From Nemophila menziesii (taxonomy: Eukaryota > Streptophyta > Magnoliopsida > Boraginales > Hydrophyllaceae), in contig JARWIR010000002.1 in the NCBI GenBank assembly GCA_029959085.1, positions 63,604,154 to 63,668,153 on the forward strand: a DNA stretch of 64,000 nucleotides, written 5' to 3'. The notes under the pieces were generated by a model. It was given only the letters and a program-made list of their open reading frames with translations. It had not been told where the DNA came from and did no database searches. Position numbers and translations under genes: made by a program. The first letter of the stretch is position 1. Every line of letters begins with the position of its first letter. Positions 30,297 through 41,578 of this stretch are shown in pieces.

Positions 30297-31310
30297 GTGT
30301 TGCTTCATCATGGAGTGCAATCAAGAGGAATTCGCGCTCTAGAAATCCAAGCCGCTAAATTTAAGCCTGATCCAGGGATGTTAAATCAGTTTGCAACTCA
30401 TGGACTATTTAGCGGTGCTGCACATCAAGATCTGATCCGGTATATTCAGAAATTCATGCAAATCTGTGATGCTTATATCGTAAGAGGAATTACTAGGGAA
30501 CAAGTGTATTACGTGATTTTCCAGTTTTTCCAATATCCTCATGTCATTCCAGATTGGGACAAGCTTCAAGCAAGATTCCTAGACTGCTTCTATCCGGTTA
30601 GTAGACGTTTAAAAGATATGTTGGAGCTTGTACAGTTTACACAGGAAGACGGAGAGAGTTTTGGTGAAGCATGGTTACGATTTACAGAAAAGAAGGCGAG
30701 ATGTCCATACCATAAATCATCGCCAAAATATTATTTAACCTTGTTTTATGGTGGACTTGATGACAAGTCAAGGGAAACAGCAGATTCGCTAGGAAATGCA
30801 GGTTTTGTGTTACTAGATCCTGAAGAAGATGAGTTGGGGATGGAAAGAATTCTTGAGAACGAGAGAAGTTGGCCCAAGAAACCAGAAAAAGAAGACACTT
30901 CAGAATCTCTGAAGCTTAGAGAATTGGACTCGAAGAACTACAAGAACAAGCTCGAACAATTGCTCAGGTGAATGTAGTACGTGCAATTCCTTCGTGCCCT
31001 GGATGTGGAGCAAGAAACCATGTGTGGGAAAGGTGTTTGAATAATCCAGCATTAGCTTCCGTTACATATCCTCAAGATAACTATTATTCTAATGGTTATA
31101 CTTATCCTCAAGAAAGCTACGCTACTTATCAACAACCTCCACAACAAAGAAGTTGGGTCAGAGATCAAGAGACTTATTATCAACCCCAACCTCAATCCTA
31201 TTATCCACCACAACCTATTCAGCAAAAAGCACCCATTATTGAAGAAGCTTGTCAAGAAACGAAGAAAGAACCACCAAAACAATCAATGTAATTGGCAATT
31301 AAAGAACAAA
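30297..31310 (+). pseudogene. gag: Gag of D (N-terminus deleted, frameshifted)
   Basis: The frame from 30297 has capsid motifs (KFKPDPGMLNQFATHG, FMQICDAYIVRGITREQVYY, CFYPVSRRLKDMLELVQF). A one-base shift near 30960-30970 leads into the frame with the zinc knuckle CPGCGARNHVWERC at 30995-31036 and a Tyr/Gln/Pro-rich tail. It stops at 31289-31291. There is no start codon of its own, because the 5' end is deleted, and the PBS is missing too. Confidence 0.88.
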
Positions 31311-31317
31311 TCCAAGC

Positions 31318-32560
31318 TTGAATTCGAATATGGCTAAATTGATGCAAGCAATTGAAAACAATATGAGTCGTAGCCAACAGAAGATTCAAGCCCAACAGAA
31401 GGTAATCAAGAAACTAGAGCAAACTTTATCACATATGGCAAGTACATTACAAAATAGGCCAAAAGGGCAACTTCCAAGTGATACTATTGCTCCTAGAGAT
31501 GATTCTTGTCATGCAGTTGAATTGCGAAGTGGAAAACAACCACCTCCACCAAGACCAGAAACAGAACCAATCCCTATTCCAGAAAAGGAGGGAGAAGAAA
31601 CAATCAAAGATACAGTAGAGGAGATAGTTAAACCAAAGAGTGTCCAAGCTGAAACACCTGAAAAAACGAGAAAGCCAGTGAATCTTAACACACACCCTCC
31701 ACCACCATACCCTTCACGTGTCAGAAAGAAGGACAATGACCTGGAATTCAAGAAGTTCGTTGACATGTTGAGCAAGTTAGAGATTAATATGCCGTTTATT
31801 GAAGCTCTCATGAGAATGCCAAAATATCTGAAATTCATGAAGGACATTCTTTCCAACAAACGAAGTATAGAAACTGGGGAAACAATTGGATTACCTGTGG
31901 AGTGTAGTGCTATATGTCAAAACAAGTTACCACCAAAGCTAGAAGATCCCGGAAGTTTTACAATTCCCATTGGCATTGGAGATAATTGGACCGGGAAAGC
32001 ATTATGTGATCTAGTCGCGAGTATCAATCTCATGCCAAGATCCATGTTCGAGAAGCTTAATATAGGAGAGGTAGTACCCACATCTGTGGTATTACAAATG
32101 GCGGATCGCTCCCTCTCACGACCAGTAGGTAAAATTGAAGATGTTTTAGTTAAAGCTGGTTCTTTTATTTTTCCTTTTGATTTTATTATTCTTGACTACG
32201 ACGCGGACAAGAATGTCCCCATCATCTTGGGTAGACCATTCTTGGCCACGGGGCGTACACTAATTGATGTTGAGAATGGTGAGTTGATCATGAGGGTAAA
32301 AGACGAACAAATACGGTTCAATGTGTTTAAGGCTATGAAGTTACCGAATTCGAAAGATGAATGTTTCAAAATAGATGTCATCGGAAAAATTGCGCAAGAA
32401 GTCTTCAATGAAGCAAGCCTAGATGGTGATCTTGACGAAGCCTTGACACTTGAATCACCAGAGGAACTCGAGATTCCCCCTGAAGGAGTTGCTGCATTAG
32501 GATCAAATGTACGAGAACTACTTCGAGAATCAGGTGAAATTGAACCAATGAAACAACCAT
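31318..32560 (+). pseudogene. Gag tail and protease of D
   Basis: This is open in one frame through the Gag tail (coiled coil KVIKKLEQTLSHMASTLQ) and protease. Visible blocks are LPVECSAICQNKLPPKLEDP, CDLVASINLMPRS (Asp at 32008-32010) and MADRSLSRPVGKIEDVLVKA, then NVPIILGRPFLATGRTLIDV. The Gly of the active-site DLG is replaced by Val, which should inactivate protease. A differs at the same codon (Cys), K keeps Gly. Confidence 0.88.
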
Positions 32561-34100
32561 CCATAATATGTCCACCTGTTCTCGAAGAAAAACCGCTTCC
32601 AGATCATCTACCCTATGCATATCTAGGTACGAATAAAACTTCGCCTGTTATTATTTCTGCTAACCTTTCAGGTCCTCAAGAGGAGAAGTTACTTCAAGTA
32701 CTTCGTGCTAACAAAGAAGCAATCAGATGGACTATTGCCGGCATCAAGGGAATTAGTCCTTCTGTTTGCAAACACAAAATCATTCTTGAGAACGAAGGTG
32801 GACGATCTATAGAGGGACAAAGAAGACTCATGCCAGCTATGAAAGAAGTGGTGAGGAAGGAAGTTATCAAGTTGTTAGACGCAGGAATTATCTATCCGAT
32901 TGCTAGCAGTGATTGGGTTAGTCTAGTACAATGTGTTCCAAAGAAAAGAGGTATCACTACCATCCTTAATGATCAAGGTGAAGCCATACCATCAAGAACA
33001 GTTGTGGGGTGGCGAGTATGCATGGATTATCGAAGACTCAACAAAGCTACAAAGAAAGATCACTTCCCGCTACTATTCATTGATCAGATGCTAGACAAGC
33101 TTGCAGGGAGAGAGTATTATTGTTTCCTTGACGGATATTCGGGTTATAATCAGATTTGTGTGGATCCCCTTGATCAGCACAAAACAACTTTTACTTGTTC
33201 GTTTGGTACTTTTGCTTATAGGAGAATGTCGTTTGGATTATGTAATGCACCTGCCACGTTCTAGAGGTGCATGATGGCTATATTTTGGGACATGATTGAT
33301 AAATACTTGGAGGTTTTTATGGATGACTTTTCGGTGTTTGGAGATAGTTTTGATGATTGCTTGAATAATCTTGAGAAAGTCCTTGTGAGATATAGAGAAA
33401 AAGATCTTGTGCTTAATTGGGAAAAATGCCATTTCATAATTCAAGAGGGAATCGTGTTGGGACATAAAGTTTCGAAGGCAGGAATGGAGGTTGATCGTGC
33501 AAAAATTGAAGTTATCAAAACATTACCACCTCCAATTTCTGTTAAAGGAGTGAGAAGTTTCTTGGGTCACGCAGGATTTTATCGAAGATTTATTAAAGAC
33601 TTCTCCAAAATCGCCAAACCGCTCTGTTCTTTACTCGAAAAGGATACTCCTTTTAACTTTAATGACGAATGTCTTCAAGCATTTTTTACGATTAAGGAGA
33701 AACTAATCTCTACACCTATTGTTATACCTCCTGATTGGAAAGCTCCGTTTGAACTCATGTGCGATGCTAGTGATCACGCTATGGGTGTTGTGTTGGAGCA
33801 GAGGAAAGACAAGATCTTCCACACAATTTATTATGCCAGTAAGACTTTCAACGCTGCCTAGATGAATTGTACAGTAACAGAGAAAGAGATGTTGGTCGTG
33901 GTATATGCTTTTGATAAATTTCGTTCCTATCTGATTGGGAAGAACACTGTTGTATACACGGACCATTCAGCTATCAGGTACCTTATGGAAAAAAAGGACG
34001 CTAAGCCGCGTCTTATTAGATGGGTACTGTTGCTTCAATAGTTCTACATAGACATTCGAGACCGAAAGGGATGCGAAATCAAGTTGCTGATCATTTATCA
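32561..34100 (+). pseudogene. pol: Reverse transcriptase and RNase H of D
   Basis: RT begins after EKPLPDHLPYAYLGTNKTSP. It has the SDWVSLVQCVPKKRG and VCMDYRRLNKATKKDHFPLL blocks and FMDD at 33316-33327. RNase H shows [29 protein letters not shown] and [10 protein letters not shown]. In-frame TAG stops lie at 33262-33264 (at ATF*RCMMA, a Gln position), 33859-33861 and 34039-34041. A one-base deletion near 34077 moves the frame before VADHLSRLEG. The three TAG stops at Gln positions fit C-to-T decay of methylated DNA. Confidence 0.9.
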
Positions 34101-35482
34101 AGGCTCGAAGGATCTGATGCGAACAAAGAACCATTGTTGGTTAAAAAGGTATTCCCTGATGAAAAACATTTTGCTATTAAAAACGCGTTTGTGCCATGGT
34201 ATGCAGATCTAGTAAACCTCATCGTGAGTGGAGTATTCCCTAAGGATATCCACCCACAACAAAGACAAAGATTATCTCACCAGGCCAAACAGTACTATTG
34301 GGATGAACCGTACCTCTGGAAGATTTATAGTGATCAAGTTGTTAGACGATGTGTTCATGAAGGCGAAGTTGACAAGATCATAGCAAGTTGTCATAATTCA
34401 CCTTATGGAGGTCACTTTAAAGGCGATAGAACCGCAACTAAAATTCTTCAATCCGGGTCTATTGGCCTACCCTACACAAAGATTGTCATCGTTTTGTCCA
34501 GTCATGTCAAAGATGCCAGTTCATTGGTAATATATCAAAAAGAGACGCGATGCCGCTTAACAATATTCTAGAAGTCGAAATCTTTGATGTATGGGGAATA
34601 GATTTCATGGGACCTTTCATCACTTCCCATGGAAATCTGAACATTTTGCTTGCGGTAGATTATGTATCAAAATGGGTAGAAGCAGTGGAAACACCGAAGA
34701 ACGTTGCTCAAACAGTGATTAAGTTCTTAAAAACAAACATCTTTTCAAGACATGGTACACCACGTGTTCTCATCAGTGATAAAGGTACTCATTTTATTAA
34801 CGCTCCACTGAGAAACTATCTTCGTAAGTTTGGAGTGAGACACCGTATTTCAACTGGTTATCACCCACAAACTAACGGTCAAGCTGAAGTTTCCAACCGG
34901 GAAATCAAATCTATTCTTGAGAAGACCGTGAATAAAACGAGGAAATATTGGTCTTTAAAGCTAGATGATGCTCTCTGGGCTTACTAAACAACATTTAAAA
35001 CACCGGTTGGGGCATCTCCATATCGCATGGTCTACGGCAAAGCGTGTCATCTACCTATTGAACTTGAAGCTCGAGCCTTCTGGGCTATTAAAACTCTGAA
35101 TCTAGATCCAGAATTGGCCGGGAAACAAAGGATGATGCAGCTAAACGAGTTGGAGGAGTTTCGCTATCTTGCCTATGAAAATTCACGCCTATACAAGGAG
35201 AAAACAAAGAGATGGCATGATAGGCGACTCCGTCCAAAGCATTTCGAGAAAGGACAAAAGGTTTTATTATACAACTCTCGATTTTCGAACTACCCAGGAG
35301 AGCTTAAATCCCGTTGGGGAGGACCTTACATTGTTACGAAAGTCACACCTCATGGAGCAATTGAAATTGAACATCCAACCGAGCAACGGACATTCATGGT
35401 GAATGGCCAGCGTTTGAAGAGATACCATGACAGTGAGGACTTTGGGCGAGAGGAGACAATCTATTTCGTAGAAAGCGCTTAG
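34101..35482 (+). pseudogene. Integrase of D with GPY/F-type C-terminus
   Basis: The HHCC finger (CHNSPYGGHF) precedes a one-base deletion near 34460. The core then has Asp at 34601-34603 (DVWGIDFMG), Asp at 34778-34780 (ISDKGTHF) and Glu at 34886-34888 (GQAEVSNRE), the D,D(35)E spacing. A TAA at 34985-34987 follows LDDALWAY. The C-terminal part has [34 protein letters not shown] and [14 protein letters not shown], the GPY/F domain. It ends [12 protein letters not shown], unlike the CWGGY ending of C, E and K. Confidence 0.9.
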
Positions 35483-35689
35483 CCTGAGGTACACGTCTAA
35501 CTCAAAGACGTTAAACAAAAGTGCTCTTGGGAGACACCCCTTGTTTTAAATGCTTTTTAGATTAGTTTATTGCTTTGTAGTGTAAAATCTTAAGTTAGTG
35601 TATATTTTTAATTGTGTTTACAAGCTAATAGGAGAGGAAGGTAGTGTGTTACTGTGCAGGAAATGAGTTTGGGGTCAAAGGAAAATTTT

Positions 35690-35975
35690 TGGAAAAATTC
35701 GCAGGCCAGTCGGGTGTACCGCGCCTCACGTCCGGTACACCGCGCCGGGAAAAACCCGTACCACGGGTACACTGACTCGGGTTTTTTGTCGAGAGAAGAA
35801 AAAGTTGGAGCATGTCAGGTCGGTATACCGCGGCATAGGTGCGGTATATCGCATAGGCAAAACCCGTACCACGGGTATGAGAGCTCGGGTTGTTTGACGA
35901 GGATTAAAAATTGGAACATCAAAAGCTGCGGTACACCGCGGCCTAGGTCCGGTGCACCGCACTATGGCGGTTTTG
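35690..35975 (+). repeat. GC-rich palindromic modules of D (three)
   Basis: Three blocks (about 35709-35751, 35818-35858, 35926-35971) repeat CCGCG, GGTACACCGCG and GCGGTA(T/C)A motifs in inverted pairs. Spacers share AACCCGTACCACGGGTA, itself a palindrome, and CTCGGGTT. Placed between the integrase stop (35482) and the env-position ORF. Confidence 0.8.
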
Positions 35976-36058
35976 GAGGAATTTTATTCCTATTCAACTT
36001 CTTACCTTAACATACTTAACCCTAACCCTTCCCACACGAAATTTTCAGACCTAAACAC

Positions 36059-36066
36059 TATATATA
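36059..36066 (+). promoter_or_regulatory. Possible internal TATA box of D
   Basis: TATATATA lies about 270 bases upstream of the env-position ORF. B has TATATA at the equivalent place. Such a box could drive a separate transcript of that ORF; no other core elements can be confirmed. Confidence 0.35.
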
Positions 36067-36333
36067 GACCTTGAAGCTTTTCAAACCTTCACAATTAACA
36101 CAACAACTTCAATAATTCTCTCCTCCATCCTCCATAAACACAAATTCTTCATCAAATTCATCACACTACACCATTAAACACCATCAAATTCATCAAGCTT
36201 TCAAGAATTCTTCCACGATTCATCAAGAAACATTTCTCTTTCATCAATTCCAAGCAACAATCTCAAGCTAAACCAATTTCTCTTAAACTTTTAATTCATC
36301 CTTGGTATAACTTGAGTTGTGGGTAAATCAAAC

Positions 36334-36795
36334 ATGACTAATCGATCTGATGCTATGGAATATAAGAGAAAGTGCACCATCCTTGGGAAGAATAAGAAAT
36401 TGCCTGGAGCCACCATTGAAAAGCCTATCACCATTGATGAGGCTACTGAAGAATCAAAAGAAAAGGCACCAGCACAACCACTACCAAAGAAGTTAACTGC
36501 TAGAATGTCTGTATCAGCTAGGCCTTTAAAGAAGATAAAAATTCATGACCAAGGTGCTTCTACTTCTTCCTCTAAAATTGATCATGATCTTCCCCCATGG
36601 GCTCATAAATTACAACATGAAGTTGAAAGATTACAAGAAGAAAACAAAGAACTTTGGGTGGAAGTTATACAGATGCAATCACAGCTGGAAGATATAACCT
36701 TGGAAAGGGATATTGATAATTATTCTGATCCCTCTGCTTCGGAAGAGGAAGAGGACATAATGGATCTATATGGCCAGCCAGGTAAGCCATTCTAA
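36334..36795 (+). CDS. Env-position coiled-coil protein of D (about 153 aa)
   Basis: A small open frame; I prefer the internal ATG at 36334 (MTNRSDAMEYKRK) over 36319, because C and E also start MTN/MTK. It has a basic N-terminus, a middle segment with KKIKIHDQGASTSSSKIDHD, and a coiled coil (LQHEVERLQEENKELWVEVI), ending acidic (SASEEEEDIMD). There is no signal peptide or membrane helix. Compared with C and E it lacks the long central domain. It is open while gag-pol upstream is decayed, but at this length that may be chance. Function unknown. Confidence 0.6.
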   Translation: MTNRSDAMEYKRKCTILGKNKKLPGATIEKPITIDEATEESKEKAPAQPLPKKLTARMSVSARPLKKIKIHDQGASTSSSKIDHDLPPWAHKLQHEVERLQEENKELWVEVIQMQSQLEDITLERDIDNYSDPSASEEEEDIMDLYGQPGKPF

Positions 36796-38241
36796 TTCTC
36801 TTTCTTAAATAGCTTGTATGCTTTATTCTTGAGTCTTTTTCGAGTCGTGGGGACACCGCTCGCTTTTAAGTTGGGGTGAGGATTCGTTGTCCTCATCTTC
36901 TTTTCGTTTTTGCATAAAATTTAAAATAAGGCATAGAATATTTTGAATGTACCTATTTGAGCATGATTTTATTAGGTCAATGATAGTAAGTAGTATGTTT
37001 TTTGAAAGATGTTACAAATTGTTTAGGATGTATGTATGAAAACAGGAAATAAAGGATAGAAAAGTTAATGAGCAATGCTGAGAAGTTACGTTGAAACTTA
37101 GGGAGAGTTATTTGGTGCGTAGAACGTGAGGTTTGAAATTAGTTGAAAACCCACTTGTCTATGAACTTATAATGAAAAAGTAACAAAATCCGGTAGTTAG
37201 AAAAATGAATAAGGCAGTTCTTTCATGATTAAAACACTTGAAGCCTTTTATACCTTCTCACCCTTTATTTGATTATTGTTATTATTTATCTCTCTTAGCC
37301 CCTCTGAGCCTTTCTAATGCATTTTTATTGAACCACATTATAATCCATACCCTTAGTTTGTAGGACTTATCTATATGACCCGCACTCGAATCGCAAAACC
37401 TGAGACGAATCGTTTTAGAGCTTGAGTTTGGGGTGGTGGGTTTCGTCATTAGGGAACATGGGGTTTGGGAATTTTACTGGTGATTTTATTGATGATGAAA
37501 GTTATTATTGTAACCCTTTGCCGGGGTAATAGTGAATGGAAAAGAAGCTACGAGCTAAAATTTGCCAACAAGGGCATAAAAAGAAAGAATATATATATAT
37601 GAAAATATAGCGTGATATCTCGAACATCAAAAAGAGAGTCATAGCTATACAAAAGAAAAATTGATATGAAAAAATATATATTCGGACCGGCAAGGTGGAT
37701 TTTATATCATCAAGGGTTTTAAATTGGGATTATTGGGGATGTAATCAAAAAGCATCAATTAATTGGGTTGAGTGAGAATATCTTCGAGTGAAAACTCAAG
37801 CTCTAGGGCGATTCGTTGATGGCTAGTGAGGAGAGAGCCAAAAGCTCACTTTTCATTATCCAAATATACCACACCGTCCCTAAGCCACGTTATAACCAAA
37901 GACCTTAGGATTTATAAATACTAGGTGGAGAAACAATTGAGCTATTAGGTGGTAGGTAAGTGGACCATTGGATGCTATATTAGGACCTATGAACAACCTA
38001 TAGCCATTAACATGAACTAAGTTATCATCCTCTCCTTCTGGCATTGCGAAATTAATCTGGACTTGAATTTATGGATTGTTGATTACATTTATATTAAGCA
38101 TATTTGTGCATTATTTCTTGAACATTACTACATGAGACTTTTTTGATATTCTGCTCTAGGATCATTCTTTGTGTTCTGTTCTCATTCTCCTCCTACTTCT
38201 TCTTCTTGTTTATTTGACTACCCTACTGTTCTTTACTTTTA
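36796..38241 (+). other. Conserved 3' non-coding block of D
   Basis: No gene. It includes CGAGTCGTGGGGACACCGCT (about 36841-36860), TTGCCGGGG at 37518-37526, ATATCTCGAACATCAAAAAG (about 37614-37633) and the hairpin block at 37825-37850. All have counterparts in the other five elements in the same order. Confidence 0.8.
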
Positions 38242-38277
38242 TTGTATCGGGACGATACAACTTTGAGTTGGGGGTCT
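38242..38277 (+). promoter_or_regulatory. Hairpin and PPT of D
   Basis: A perfect 8-bp stem TTGTATCG / CGATACAA with loop GGA (38242-38260) is followed by CTTTGAGTTGGGGGTCT, the polypurine tract, and the LTR. Confidence 0.85.
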
Positions 38278-39789
38278 TGATGTCTCCTCATTTGTGATAA
38301 TAAAATCTATTTCTGATACATCATTTTAGGCGTATTTATTAGTTTATAGGTCGATTTTAGCTTGATTTAGTACACTTTCCTATTTTGGGTATTTAATTAA
38401 TTAATTATTATTTTTAGAGTATATTGGGTTCAATTATTTATTTAGTGTGAAGTTTTAGAGATATATGGTAATTAATTAAAGTCCAAGTTGGTAAAGAGAG
38501 CTAAATGAAAGAAGATAAACATGGAAATTGAAGATAAATGAAAGAAAAGTTAAAAACATGGAAAAGGAAAAGCTGCCTTAAATCTGAATTTATGCACCTA
38601 CGACCAAAAAGCAGCTTATATCTTAAAAACGGTGAGCAATGTGGCGAAACGGTTAAGAGAAAAGTTGAATATCTTTCCGAGAAGATGAATTTGGTATACT
38701 CATACGCATCAATCAGAGAAATATTGAAGTTGTTAGGGCCAAAGGAAAAACGGGACTAGTTGCATGTTTTTGGGCTACGAATTTGAGTTGGGCTTGGAGC
38801 CCATAGTTACCTTTTCCTTCAAGAAAACGAATTAGGTCAACCTATACACTATAGATACAGCCTCTTAACACTCTTAAATCATCCTTGGTGAAACCTTTAA
38901 CCAAGAGGAAGCTTACAACACAAGAAAAGAAGTCTGGAAGGAGCTGTTCATCATAATGTCTTCTTCTACCTCTGAATTTGTAATTTCTTTCTTTTCTTGC
39001 ATTAGTATGAACTAAATTTCTTTAGCTTGAGTTTTAGCATATATGTATGAACCCTAGTTTTGGTTGACATCTATCTAATTTGGAAATTCTATGTTTTAAA
39101 TTGAATTATTGTTTTTATTCTCTGTTTATGTGTTTGGATTTATATTCTGTGTTCATGTGGAACCTAGGCCATATAGAATTACCATCTAGTAATTAGGTCA
39201 CCATTGACAAGGTGTTTAATTACATGTTTAGCACATAACGTCTAGTATTCGGTTTAGATCTGACAAATAAACCTAACGAGATAATCACTATGGTTTAGTA
39301 TATATTACTATTTACCAATTACGGGAACAGTTTGCTTAGGAAGCCTTATTGACACAGGTAAATCCTATTTAAAACTACCTAGCGTAATTGGAACCGATTA
39401 TTGAAATACTACATAATTCACCCTTACATGTTTAGAACGGCAAAATTAGTGGGGATTACATGTTATTTACTCAAGCTATATTTTCATACTTCTTCTTCTT
39501 TCGTATTTAATTTTCTGTCTTTAAATTCTTAGTTTTAATTTAGTTTAATCAAAAACCAAATAAATATCTCTTTGTCTTTACGTTTATTGCGTTTTATTTG
39601 TTCTACCTTTAATTAATTGCACTTGATTATTGCATAAGATTCCCCTAACCTTCGTAGTCTCTGCGGAACGAATCTTACTTATTTTCTAAAACTTGCATAC
39701 GATATGTATACTTGCAGAACCGTGCTAGCTTTAGGGTGTTTATTTGCATCTGATTATTATATCTTTTTATCACACCCTAGGCGACACCA
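38278..39789 (+). repeat. 3' LTR of D
   Basis: The LTR is 1,512 bp, from TGATGTCTCC to GACACCA. It has the full 3' end that the 5' LTR lacks. The AACGT target copy follows at once. Confidence 0.93.
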
Positions 39790-40034
39790 AACGTCTACTA
39801 ATCTCCGTTTGATACCCCTCTTGGGGGGATCTCTATCACTTTTTCCGAAACAACTTTTGTAATGACAAATGGTCCCATCCACAAATCTTTGTGATTGCAT
39901 GGCCTATTCTCGGTTTTGTGGGCTTTCTATTCAAATCCAAGTCCGTACCCAAACTCACTCATTGGTCTAGTATCCACAGGATTTGCGTGGATTTCTTCTG
40001 GAACTCTGTTTCTGGTAGCAATGTGGATGACAGG
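39790..40034 (-). pseudogene. Element H remnant: GPY/F segment
   Basis: On the minus strand it reads EEIHANPVDTRPMSEFGYG, then KAHKTENRP and DLWMGPFVITKVVSEKVIEI, with stops. This is the C-terminal module of the fusion ORF seen in C and E. It connects leftward to 28786 and rightward to 49525. Confidence 0.8.
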
Positions 40035-41578
40035 TGGTGTTGCCTAGGGTGTGATTAAATAATATAATGAAAGATATAGAAACGATGCACAATTCACCCT
40101 AGATAAGCACGGTACTGCAAGTATTACAGGACGTATGCAAGTTTTAATGATAAGAAAGTTCGTTCTCAGGGACTTAGTGTGTTCTACGAATGAGAACTAA
40201 TTAGGAGTAGCAAGTAATTAATTAAAGATAGAAACTAAAGAAGAATAAACTGAGAGATACTTAATTAAGCTAATGAAAATAAAGACAATAAAATACATAC
40301 GAAGAAATATGAGATGAGAGATATAGCTTAGGTATTGCTAGTATGCACTAATCCTTCTAATTCTTCCTATCAGTTCTAGTTAATAAGGAAGATAATATCT
40401 CTTAAATACTTAGTCAGGATTCTAAATTCCCATACCCTAGACCTTGAGAGCGACTAGGGGGGCTACGGCACAACCACGAGGCAGCCTAAACTTAGGGTTA
40501 TCCTACGCCATTAGGTTCCTAAGCAATTCAATTCCAAACATGGTGATAGTGGTTAAAACAAACCCTAATGACTATCTAGTTAGAATCGGTGTTGTCAAGA
40601 CCAATATCAGACACTAGTCGTTATGTGGTGTTTCAATAATTAGACACCCCTTCCGAGCGACCATCTAATTACTATTAAGAAAGCCTAAAGTGATCAGGTT
40701 TAGGATAGGCAATAATTCAAAACACATACACAAATATATGGGTAAGCAGCTAATATCAAATTAAAACATATAATTCCCAAAAAAACTTAGATAGAAAGAA
40801 AATAGAATTTATAGATTATACATAATTCAAATCCCAAGCTATAAGAATATTAGTTCATACCTGAAGGAAATAAACTAAAAGATTGAATAATAGACTCCAT
40901 CTTGCTCTCTACAATAACTCTAATGATATAAACCCTAAGAACTAATTTATGTGAGACAAGGATGATTTACAAGTGATATAAGGGTGTATTTATAGGTGTT
41001 TAGAAGACCTAATTCGTTTTCTTGGAGTAGAAGACAGGTAATGGACTCCTAGCCCAAATCAAATTTGTAACCCTAAAATATAGAAAAGGTAACAATCAGC
41101 CACGTTTTTGTTTTGGTCATAACTGCTTCAATACTTAAATGTTTGATGCGTTCCAATAGTCGAAACTTATCGTCTCGGAAAGCTCTTTAACTTTTCTCTT
41201 GACCATTATTCCAAATTCCTCACCAATCTTGATATATAAGCCCATTTGTGGTCGTGGGTGCTGGAATTCATATTTATTTGGCAACTTTATCTTTCCATAT
41301 CCTAGCTTTTCCTTTCTTTTCTCCAATTTCCATGTATATTTTCTTTCCTTTATATCGTATAATTGACTTGGCATATAATTAAGCTCCATATATATCTTTA
41401 AAGCTTCACACTAAATAAATAATTAAACCCTATATGCTCTAAAAATAATAATTCATAAAATCAAGACTAGAAATAGGAAATTGCACTATATCATGTGAAA
41501 ATCGAGTATTTAGACTTCTAAAACACTAAAAATGATGTCTCTAACTAATATTAATTCATGACAAATGAGGACACACCA
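40035..41578 (-). repeat. 3' LTR of E
   Basis: The LTR is 1,544 bp. On the minus strand it starts TGGTGTGTCC, a mutated form of TGATATCTCC, at 41578 and ends ...CAACACCA at 40035. It differs from the other LTR at scattered sites, concentrated near the left end. Confidence 0.92.

Larger units (their letters stand above)
28787..39789 (+). mobile_element. Element D: near full-length Athila-type gag-pol element, decayed
   Basis: D is 11.0 kb with LTRs at 28787-30289 and 38278-39789, inserted in H. Target copies AACCT (28782-28786) and AACGT (39790-39794) differ at one base. It encodes Gag, protease, RT, RNase H, integrase and a coiled-coil env-position ORF in order, with at least four in-frame stops and several frameshifts. 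The 5' LTR end, PBS and start of gag are deleted. By eye the LTRs differ at about 5% of sites in their first 300 bp. Confidence 0.92.

Noticed and set aside
36334..36795. Calling the env-position ORFs retroviral envelope proteins
   Set aside because: No signal peptide, transmembrane segment or cleavage site is visible in any copy; they are coiled-coil or PF20167-like proteins.
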